Shown here in pieces: positions 1 to 5,916 of a DNA stretch of 5,916 bases. The position numbers and the translations under genes were made by a program. Origin of the DNA: Candidatus Omnitrophota bacterium. GTDB taxonomy: Bacteria > Omnitrophota > Gorgyraeia > Gygaellales > Profunditerraquicolaceae. The stretch's first letter is position 1. Every line of letters starts with the position of its first letter. The DNA lies in assembly GCA_018825725.1 (NCBI GenBank), contig JAHKBC010000140.1, positions 1 to 5,916 on the forward strand, read 5' to 3'. Under the pieces are notes generated by a model. It had not been told where the DNA came from and searched no databases. It saw nothing but the letters and a program-made list of their open reading frames with translations.

Positions 1-1
1 A

Positions 2-2431
2 TCAGTTTACCCTTGTTTTGAGGCAATCACCGAGCTGGACAAAATTATCGTGCCATTTTCCTTCCGGATCCTGGTCACTTAAGTTTTTCTTATCTGCTTC
101 GGCTAAGTATTTTTTCATGAAAGAGAAATAGATATTTTGCGCGCCCCAAAGATTAAGATCCAGCGAAAAAACTTCCAATGCCTTGATAAATGAAATAATG
201 CTCTCTAAAAGTACAAAATCCCGGGCTTCAGAACGAAAGAGCTCTTCTACCGCCCGGTTAATTTTTAGGCTTGCGAGAAACTCTATCTCTTCTTTTTCAA
301 TCTTTAATGAAAACTTTTTGGCATCAAGAGACAATTTTTCAAGTCGAACGGCATCGAAATCACTTTTTTCCATAATGGCGCGCAAGTCGCTATTAAGAAT
401 AAACGTTAAAACAGCGCGCAGATGTTCCGGCAAGGGTATCCCCATATTCTCAAAAGCCTGGAGAAAAGGATATTGATGCGCATAGATCTGCCGAAAAGAA
501 TTTTCAGCTTCTTTACGATTTGATTCCAATATCTGACTTAAAACTCTCCTCTGCTCGTCCTTAAATAAGTGCCACAGAGAATAGCTATGCGAACTGAAAT
601 TACTATCAATAAGGCGTAATACCTCCGGGGTTTCTCCTTTTGAAAAAGCCTCATTAAGTCCTTGGCGCAACTGCTCAAACGCATCATCGCCCCTAAAACT
701 CCGCGCTCCGCCTACCACATTGTGATCGCCCAGATGCAATACTGCAAAACTTACCTCATCTTCTTCCCAGGTTATCTCCGAACATAAACGCACCCTTCCT
801 ACGGCCATCCTCTGCTTTCCTGACTCGCTCAATGCATATGCAAGCGGTGTAACTTTATAAACATAAAGCTTGGTCAACTGAGGTTGTTCAGAGAACAATG
901 AAGATACCGCATAATGCACCCCTACCCTCAACAAACCAAGAACCTGCGGTTGGATAAATCTCTCATAAGAAAAAGAACCATTTTTAAATTCCGGTATATT
1001 ACTCGGAGCGCGCTCCAATAGCCCCTTATAGGCATCTTCCAACGAAACACTGCTTATCTCTTTAGCCAGCTGCATTGCCCGGGCCGCATACGCCATTACC
1101 TGGACGGTTTCTAGTCCGGAAATTTCGTCAAAAAACCATCCGCAGCTTGTATACATAAGCAGGCTATAACGCTGCATTTCAAGAAGCTTCAAAACCTTGA
1201 TTTTCTCATCTGGAGAAAGCTCTTTGCTGGAATGCGCCTGCATAAAGCCATCTACATTTTCCTTGCTTCTGTCAAAAATGACTTTAATGTACGTATCTCT
1301 AGCTGCCCAAGGGTCTTTCAGCAAACCATGAGAATGTTCTTCAAAAATATGCACTAAGTTATCCCTTAACCAATCCATAGCTCCGCGTAAAGGGGCCCGC
1401 CAAAGTTGATTCCATCCTCCATGCGTACCGGAATTACAACCACAATCTTTTCTCCAACGCTCAACCCCATGGGAACAGCTCCAAGACGAATTCTCATGAA
1501 TTTCCACTTCCCAGACTACAGGATACTGCTCAAGATATTCTCCGTAAACTGTAACTTTCGCCAGCTTATTAGCCTCCAAATAGTATAGGCAATACGACAG
1601 CGCCATATCGCCAAAACGGTGATGATGGCCATACGTTTCTCCGTCAGTCGCAATATGCGCTAATTCTCCTTCGGCTTTATCCGAGGGAATTGAGGAGAAA
1701 AGCCTATGAGCAAAGTTTTCGCCTTGGTTCAAAAGCTTGCTGAACGCAACTTCCTGCGATATCGGACCATCATAGAAAAAAAGATTTATACTTCTACCGG
1801 AAGGAAGCCGGCAAAGATACGCAAGGCGGGAATTAATCTTAGCTGGCGAAACATCCAGCCAATCTTCTCCGCCTGTCTTGCGTATTCTCTTTGCCTGATG
1901 AGGAGCTAAAATTGTAAATTTTATGTTATACTCACTTAATAGTTCTAACGTTTCTATATCTACAGCAGTTTCAGCTAACCACATTCCCTCCGGCTCGCGC
2001 TTAAACCTGCTGCGAAAATCCTCAATTCCCCATGCGACTTGAGTGCGTTTATCCCTGCTGTTTGCCAATGGCATAATAAGATGATTATAGACTTGAGCTA
2101 ACGCGGAGCCATGGCCGGAAAAACGCTCCCGGCTTAACTTATCTGCATCAAGAATAGCCTCATAAACATGTAACTCATGCCGCTGCAGCCAAGCCAGCAA
2201 AGTAGGGCCAAAATTAAAACTAATTCTTGAATAGTTATTAACAATATCAATAATACTCATACCATCGGTCATAATTCGGGAGGCGGTATTCGGCCCATAG
2301 CACTCGGCGGTAACGCGGCTATTCCAGTCATGGTACGGATACGCAGAGTCCTGCAATTCAACCTCCTCAAGCCATGGATTCTCCCTGGGGGGTTGATAAA
2401 AATGTCCGTGTATACATACGAGCTTGGTCAT
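2..2431 (-). CDS. GH57 / DUF3536 glycoside hydrolase-like protein
   Basis: The 809-residue protein has an N-terminal GH57 catalytic domain (about 1-330) followed by a DUF3536-type region; this length is usual for the subfamily. The N-terminus reads CIHGHFYQPPRENPW with H8 and H10, matching GH57 region 1. MWLAETAVD places the predicted nucleophile at E154, and IATDGETYGHHH places the predicted acid/base at D263, so both catalytic residues are present. A cysteine-containing DCGC motif (329-332) leads into GGWNQLWRAPLR, a hallmark of DUF3536 proteins. GH57 enzymes are retaining alpha-glucan-active enzymes (amylases, 4-alpha-glucanotransferases, branching enzymes). The reaction of this subfamily is not established to my knowledge, so I give no EC number or symbol. 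I see no signal peptide, so a cytoplasmic location is inferred. Position after treZ and glgB supports a role in glycogen or malto-oligosaccharide turnover, perhaps supplying chains for trehalose synthesis. The ORF is complete: its TGA occupies 2-4. Confidence 0.9.
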   Translation of the reverse strand: MTKLVCIHGHFYQPPRENPWLEEVELQDSAYPYHDWNSRVTAECYGPNTASRIMTDGMSIIDIVNNYSRISFNFGPTLLAWLQRHELHVYEAILDADKLSRERFSGHGSALAQVYNHLIMPLANSRDKRTQVAWGIEDFRSRFKREPEGMWLAETAVDIETLELLSEYNIKFTILAPHQAKRIRKTGGEDWLDVSPAKINSRLAYLCRLPSGRSINLFFYDGPISQEVAFSKLLNQGENFAHRLFSSIPSDKAEGELAHIATDGETYGHHHRFGDMALSYCLYYLEANKLAKVTVYGEYLEQYPVVWEVEIHENSSWSCSHGVERWRKDCGCNSGTHGGWNQLWRAPLRGAMDWLRDNLVHIFEEHSHGLLKDPWAARDTYIKVIFDRSKENVDGFMQAHSSKELSPDEKIKVLKLLEMQRYSLLMYTSCGWFFDEISGLETVQVMAYAARAMQLAKEISSVSLEDAYKGLLERAPSNIPEFKNGSFSYERFIQPQVLGLLRVGVHYAVSSLFSEQPQLTKLYVYKVTPLAYALSESGKQRMAVGRVRLCSEITWEEDEVSFAVLHLGDHNVVGGARSFRGDDAFEQLRQGLNEAFSKGETPEVLRLIDSNFSSHSYSLWHLFKDEQRRVLSQILESNRKEAENSFRQIYAHQYPFLQAFENMGIPLPEHLRAVLTFILNSDLRAIMEKSDFDAVRLEKLSLDAKKFSLKIEKEEIEFLASLKINRAVEELFRSEARDFVLLESIISFIKALEVFSLDLNLWGAQNIYFSFMKKYLAEADKKNLSDQDPEGKWHDNFVQLGDCLKTRVN

Positions 2432-4279
2432 TTATTCACCTCTAATATAAAGCGATAGATGTAATGATTTTATACATATCTGTTTTTTACCACTAAGCGT
2501 CTTCGGCAATGTCGACCCTTGCCCCAGCCAGCGCGCGTCACTTGAATCAATACGCTTATACCACTTGCCATCAGGGATATCCACCGAAACTTCTGCATCC
2601 TGCTCATTAAAATTCGCTATCACAATTGCTTTGCTTGTTTTATACTTGCGATAGATAATAAGAACCTGTTTACTATCGAGCTGTGTTAATTCAAGCTCTT
2701 TTTTAGATAGACGCGCAAGCGCCGGTACTTCTTTGCGAAGCCTGATTAATTCCTGATAAAAACCGAACAGTACACTATGCTTTTTTTTGGCAATACAGCC
2801 CCAGTCGAGTTTACATCTATCAAAGGTTTTTTGCGACTGGGGGTCCGGCGGAATTTTTTCCCATTTAAAATGGCTAAATTCTCTTTTTCTTCCTTCCCGA
2901 ACCGAGGCAATTAGCCCCTTATCGGAATGATTAATAAAGTAAAAAAATGGCGAGGCCTCTGCATATTCTTCTCCCATGAACAAAAGCGGAATATAAGGAG
3001 AAAAAATAACCATTCCGGCGGCAATCTTTAACCTTTCAAAAGAAACCAACGAAGATAACCTCTCGCCAAAAATACGGTTACCGACCTGATCATGATTCTG
3101 CGAAAAAATAATAAACTGCGCAGAAGGTATTTGCGCAGAAGAAGAACCGTGGAAACGTTTCCTGAACCGGGAAAACTCCCAATCATAAACAAAACCATTC
3201 TTTATTGCCTTTGTCAAATGTTTCAAGCTACCGAAATCCTCATAGTAACCCGTATCCTCTTTAGTAATTATTGCATGCAAGGCATGATGAAAATCATCAG
3301 ACCATTGGCCGTCAAGCCCATACCCGCCTTGCGCCCTTATCTTTACCAGCTTAGTATCGTTTAAATCGCTCTCCGCAATAAGATAGCGCCTGTGGTTAGT
3401 CTTTTTGAAAGACTCTTCCACGCTCTCGCAAAGTTCGCGCAAAATATGCTTTGCGCTCATATCAAATATCCCGTGCACCGCATCAAGCCGCAAGGCATCT
3501 ATATGGTAATGCTCAAACCAGTAAAGCGTATTTTGCACAAAATAATTCCTTACTCCATAACTATGAGCATCATCAAAATTAACCGCGCTCCCCCAAGGTG
3601 TCTTATATTTATCGGTAAAGTACGGCGCAAACTGCCCCAGGTAATTACCTTCCGGGCCAAGATGATTATATACCACATCAAGGATTACTGCTATGGACTG
3701 ACGGTGACAGGCGTCGACAAGCTTCTTTAAACCCTGAGGGCCTCCGTATGAATTCTGCACGGCAAAAGGATACACCCCATCATAACCCCAATTTCTTTTA
3801 CCGGGAAACTGCGCAACCGGCATCAATTCAATGGCATTAATGCCTAATTTCTTGAAATACCCTATTTTTTCAATAGCTGCCTGGAATGTGCCCTCAGGGG
3901 TAAATGCCCCCACATGCAATTCATAGATAATATAATCCTCTAAAGAAAAATTATTCCAACGCTGGTCATTCCAGGAAAAATCAGCATGGCCAACCACTTG
4001 CGAAGCCTTGTGCACCCCTTCCGGCTGAAAAAAAGAAGCAGGATCAGGCCTGATTACCCTGCCATCAAGTTCATAGAAATATCGAGCGCCGGGAAAAACA
4101 TTATTCAACGCTACTTTCCAATAGCCAGCCTCAAGACGGGAAAAAGCAACTCTTTGTTTAAAGGGGGCAATAATATGCAGTGATATACTTTTCGCAAACG
4201 GCGCCCAAACTACAAACTCGCATCCCTTCCCTGCAGAATATTGCGCCCCTATTTTTACCAGCATACTCTTATTGTGCAT
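2432..4279 (-). CDS. treZ: Malto-oligosyltrehalose trehalohydrolase (TreZ, GH13)
   Basis: TreZ (EC 3.2.1.141) hydrolyses malto-oligosyltrehalose, made by TreY, to free trehalose plus a shorter malto-oligosaccharide in the cytoplasm. The 615-residue product has an N-terminal CBM48/E-set domain (about 18-95, with CEFVVWAPFA), a GH13 barrel, and a C-terminal beta domain after about 480. The four GH13 regions are intact: DVVYNH (201-206), LRLDAVH with nucleophile D266, LIAESDLND with acid/base E303, and QNHDQVGN with D397 as transition-state stabiliser. ESDLND and QNHDQVGNR are typical of TreZ rather than GlgB or GlgX. The length is normal for the family. The first ATG (4277-4279) overlaps the upstream stop by 11 nt. 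An alternative ATG at 4262-4264 (Met6) begins MLVKIGAQY, which looks more like family N-termini. Neither has a good Shine-Dalgarno, so translation may depend on coupling to the cyclase gene. The stop TAA is followed directly by the ATG of the GH57 gene. TreY is not seen. Confidence 0.94.
   Translation of the reverse strand: MHNKSMLVKIGAQYSAGKGCEFVVWAPFAKSISLHIIAPFKQRVAFSRLEAGYWKVALNNVFPGARYFYELDGRVIRPDPASFFQPEGVHKASQVVGHADFSWNDQRWNNFSLEDYIIYELHVGAFTPEGTFQAAIEKIGYFKKLGINAIELMPVAQFPGKRNWGYDGVYPFAVQNSYGGPQGLKKLVDACHRQSIAVILDVVYNHLGPEGNYLGQFAPYFTDKYKTPWGSAVNFDDAHSYGVRNYFVQNTLYWFEHYHIDALRLDAVHGIFDMSAKHILRELCESVEESFKKTNHRRYLIAESDLNDTKLVKIRAQGGYGLDGQWSDDFHHALHAIITKEDTGYYEDFGSLKHLTKAIKNGFVYDWEFSRFRKRFHGSSSAQIPSAQFIIFSQNHDQVGNRIFGERLSSLVSFERLKIAAGMVIFSPYIPLLFMGEEYAEASPFFYFINHSDKGLIASVREGRKREFSHFKWEKIPPDPQSQKTFDRCKLDWGCIAKKKHSVLFGFYQELIRLRKEVPALARLSKKELELTQLDSKQVLIIYRKYKTSKAIVIANFNEQDAEVSVDIPDGKWYKRIDSSDARWLGQGSTLPKTLSGKKQICIKSLHLSLYIRGE
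2436..2443 (-). promoter_or_regulatory. Ribosome binding site of the GH57 gene, inside the end of treZ
   Basis: On the minus strand AGAGGTGA lies in the last codons of treZ, followed by ATAA and then the ATG at 2429-2431. AGGTGA matches the anti-Shine-Dalgarno complement with a 4-nt spacer. It is the clearest ribosome binding site in the window. It fixes the GH57 start and shows that the GH57 gene can be initiated or re-initiated as ribosomes finish treZ. Confidence 0.7.
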
Positions 4280-5744
4280 CTTTGATTTTTTCCACTTCGA
4301 TAGTTACCGTTATTTCCGGAAGCTTATTATCTTTAAAGCGGATGTCGTCCGACGAAATAAAATTCGGCTTTAAAGACACCGTCTCATTGATCATGCTTAG
4401 ATTAATGGGCTCTGTGTTAATGAATAGCCCTTCTTTAGAAATAGTGCTGGGTAATAAGACTTCTACTTGCCTTGGAACAATTTTTATTTCTTTCAGCGAC
4501 AACGACGCCGGAAGATTTCCTTCTACGCTAACACTTACAGCAACGCTGACAACACGGAGTTTATAGGCGTTCAAAACCACTTGGTCAGGCTCAATATCCA
4601 TAATTGATACGCCGCCTGTAACACCTTTTATTAAATCACTGCTTAAGGCGATTTTATTCTCACCATCTTTAATTTGCGAGGCATCCAAAGACAGTTTAAA
4701 ATTTTTCGGATTTAATAGGTTAAATTTTTGCTCCGTGCCGCTTAATGTGACAGTCGCCTCTTTTAACTTAGGCTCTTTAATTACAATATCGGTAGCTAAA
4801 TTCCGGTATTCTATAGGTACAGTAAAATAACGCCTCACTATCTCTCCTGGATGGGCAAATGCAAACCACAAGCCTATCGCCAATAAAATCGCAATTACTT
4901 TTTCTAATGAATGCGCAGCTAGAATGTTTAAAAAACCGGTTCTTTTTTGAGGCGCGAAACGCCTTAAATAAAAATTCCGCAGGCGGTCTTTTAACTGCGC
5001 CAGTTCATTTATATGCGTAAGCCTGCCATTCTCTGCGGCAGAAATAGCGCCGGTTTCTTCGGATACGATAAGGCATAATGCATCTGTCCTCTCAGACAAC
5101 CCTACGCCTGCGGCATGTCTTGTTCCAGAACGACCAACTTCTTGGATGTTTGTAGAAAGAGGCAAGTGGCATCCAAACTTAACGATTCGTTCTTCAGCTA
5201 TAATTACCGCACCATCATGAGTAGGGGTCTCGGGATGAAAAATTCCCTCCAGTATCTCATGGCCCAATAACGCATCCACCTCTTTGCCTGCTTCCAAATA
5301 ACGCTCGATAGGGTCGTTACCCTTTATTACAAGCAAAGCGCCGGTTCTTTTCCGGCTCAAAGCAGCCAAAGCGCTGCTTAACACCTCTACGCAAGAATTA
5401 AATGGAATGTTTTTCTTGGTTGTCCTGTTTCTGAATATTCCTAAAATAGCCAAGCGTTCAAATAAATGCCGCAGTTCATCCTGGAAAATAATCACCATAA
5501 CCACCATAAAAACCGCAAAGAAAGCCTGTAATGCGATACTGGTCAAATAGAGTCCGAGTATGCGGGCTGCTATATATACTAAGCCGACAAAAACAATTCC
5601 GGCAAATATAAACCTGACACGAGTCCTGCGCACTCCAATGAGAATAAAATAAATGAAAGAAGCGATAAACGCCATATCGATAATATCTACCGGCTTTATC
5701 TTTTGCAAAAAATCATTTATATAAATAATTACCCTAGTCATCAT
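4269..5744 (-). CDS. cdaA: Diadenylate cyclase (CdaA/DacA type) fused to YbbR/CdaR-like domains
   Basis: This 491-residue membrane protein is predicted to condense two ATP into cyclic di-AMP. Three hydrophobic segments (about residues 19-38, 45-65 and 67-87) lead into a basic FQDELRH stretch, as in CdaA. The DAC (DisA_N) domain spans about 112-235. It has HDGAVII with D177-G178-A179, then GTRHAAGVGLSE with R209-H210-A211, and SEETG from 228. CdaA usually ends near residue 270. Here a linker leads to a fourth hydrophobic segment (about 283-297, LLAIGLWFAFA) and then two YbbR-like repeats (about 305-390 and 395-485), the first opening with VPIEYRNL. YbbR/CdaR normally is a separate gene that regulates CdaA from outside the membrane, so its repeats probably lie on the extracytoplasmic face. 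The usual second arginine of the RHR motif is alanine, so catalysis is likely but not certain. The start is unclear: ATG codons stand at 5742-5744 and 5739-5741. The only SD-like AGG (5747-5749) is 2 nt from the first and 5 nt from the second, favouring Met2. Confidence 0.93.
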   Translation of the reverse strand: MMTRVIIYINDFLQKIKPVDIIDMAFIASFIYFILIGVRRTRVRFIFAGIVFVGLVYIAARILGLYLTSIALQAFFAVFMVVMVIIFQDELRHLFERLAILGIFRNRTTKKNIPFNSCVEVLSSALAALSRKRTGALLVIKGNDPIERYLEAGKEVDALLGHEILEGIFHPETPTHDGAVIIAEERIVKFGCHLPLSTNIQEVGRSGTRHAAGVGLSERTDALCLIVSEETGAISAAENGRLTHINELAQLKDRLRNFYLRRFAPQKRTGFLNILAAHSLEKVIAILLAIGLWFAFAHPGEIVRRYFTVPIEYRNLATDIVIKEPKLKEATVTLSGTEQKFNLLNPKNFKLSLDASQIKDGENKIALSSDLIKGVTGGVSIMDIEPDQVVLNAYKLRVVSVAVSVSVEGNLPASLSLKEIKIVPRQVEVLLPSTISKEGLFINTEPINLSMINETVSLKPNFISSDDIRFKDNKLPEITVTIEVEKIKDAQ

Positions 5745-5747
5745 TGC

Positions 5748-5916
5748 CTAAAAGCTAATATTTTTTAATATTACCATACCCAAGGGAGGCAAAGTAAGAG
5801 AAATTGAATAATACCTTCCATGAGAAGATACCGGCACAGCATCGACACCACCGAAATTTCCGTGCCCGCTCCCGCCATATTCCTTTGCGTCACTATTTAA
5901 AACTTCTTCCCAAAAT
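5748..5916 (-). CDS. glgB: 1,4-alpha-glucan branching enzyme, C-terminal fragment (5' part outside window)
   Basis: Reading the minus strand from 5915 gives 55 uninterrupted codons ending in TAG at 5748-5750. The peptide holds the C-terminal signature of GH13 branching enzymes: a start of [10 protein letters not shown], then YGGSGHGN, then a conserved HGR followed by a hydrophobic run with LTLPPL, ending in ILKNISF. In the family this is the end of the C-terminal beta-sandwich domain (alpha-amylase C), not the catalytic barrel. GlgB transfers segments of alpha-1,4-glucan to make alpha-1,6 branches in cytoplasmic glycogen. The catalytic residues lie outside the window, so activity cannot be judged. 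The stop codon is 3 nt before the ATG of the next gene, so the two are very probably co-transcribed. Other GH13 enzymes lack this YGGSG...HGR...LPPL combination, so the family call is firm; the exact symbol is slightly less so. Confidence 0.9.
   Translation of the reverse strand, partial: FWEEVLNSDAKEYGGSGHGNFGGVDAVPVSSHGRYYSISLTLPPLGMVILKNISF

Noticed and set aside
183..476. A 97-codon plus-strand open frame near the left end
   Set aside because: It lies wholly opposite the C-terminal part of the GH57 gene, and its Ser/Arg-rich product has no recognisable features.
1406..1909. Plus-strand open frames of 60 and 67 codons inside the GH57 gene
   Set aside because: They lie opposite a gene with intact catalytic motifs, and their products show no recognisable domain. 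They are antisense shadows.
3092..3730. Plus-strand open frames of 90 and 112 codons opposite treZ
   Set aside because: They cover the conserved GH13 regions of treZ on the other strand, and their composition (many Arg, Ile, Lys) is that of a shadow frame.
4180..4566. A 128-codon plus-strand open frame across the cyclase/treZ junction
   Set aside because: It is antisense to the YbbR repeats and the start of treZ. Its Ser/Thr/Leu-rich product is the expected complement of the beta-rich repeat coding sequence, and no motif is seen.
5739..5760. An internal promoter or c-di-AMP riboswitch just before the cyclase gene
   Set aside because: Only 3 nt separate glgB and the cyclase ATG, and the preceding sequence codes for conserved GlgB residues. 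There is no room for a ydaO-type riboswitch, and no clear -35/-10 pair was found.
5756..5773. Perfect 7-bp inverted repeat (TAATATT / AATATTA) with a TTTT loop at the end of glgB, as a possible terminator
   Set aside because: The stem is made only of A-T pairs and would be very weak. It lies inside the coding sequence before the stop codon, has no proper U tract after it, and the next gene starts a few bases on. Chance in AT-rich coding DNA explains it.

Overview
The window is a compact run of four genes, all on the minus strand, with essentially no intergenic DNA. In transcription order (right to left) they are: the last 55 codons of a 1,4-alpha-glucan branching enzyme (glgB, 5748-5916, cut by the window edge); a 491-residue membrane protein that joins a CdaA-type diadenylate cyclase to YbbR/CdaR-like domains (4269-5744); malto-oligosyltrehalose trehalohydrolase (treZ, 2432-4279); and an 809-residue GH57/DUF3536 glycoside hydrolase-like protein (2-2431). 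The junctions are a 3-nt gap, an 11-nt overlap, and a stop codon directly followed by ATG. This indicates one transcript with translational coupling. I see no promoter, terminator, RNA gene, mobile element, CRISPR array or long repeat, and no gene-free stretch longer than a few bases.

Three of the four genes concern alpha-glucan and trehalose metabolism. GlgB introduces alpha-1,6 branches into glycogen. TreZ releases trehalose from malto-oligosyltrehalose, the product of TreY, which is not in the window. GH57/DUF3536 proteins are presumed to act on alpha-glucans, although the subfamily's reaction is not well established. The fourth gene makes or resembles the enzyme that makes cyclic di-AMP, a second messenger tied to potassium, turgor and osmolyte control. 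Its place between glgB and treZ suggests a link between c-di-AMP signalling and trehalose/glycogen metabolism. That link is inference from position only.

The most unusual feature is the cyclase gene. CdaA and its partner CdaR (YbbR) are normally separate adjacent genes; here they form one polypeptide. Its second catalytic motif reads R-H-A instead of the usual R-H-R.

The organism is a bacterium of moderately low GC content. The TreY/TreZ-type pathway with a DUF3536 GH57 protein, and a CdaA-YbbR protein outside the usual Firmicutes context, fit an environmental, possibly uncultured lineage such as Omnitrophota, Elusimicrobiota or a deltaproteobacterial relative. This assignment is a weak guess, because no marker gene is present.
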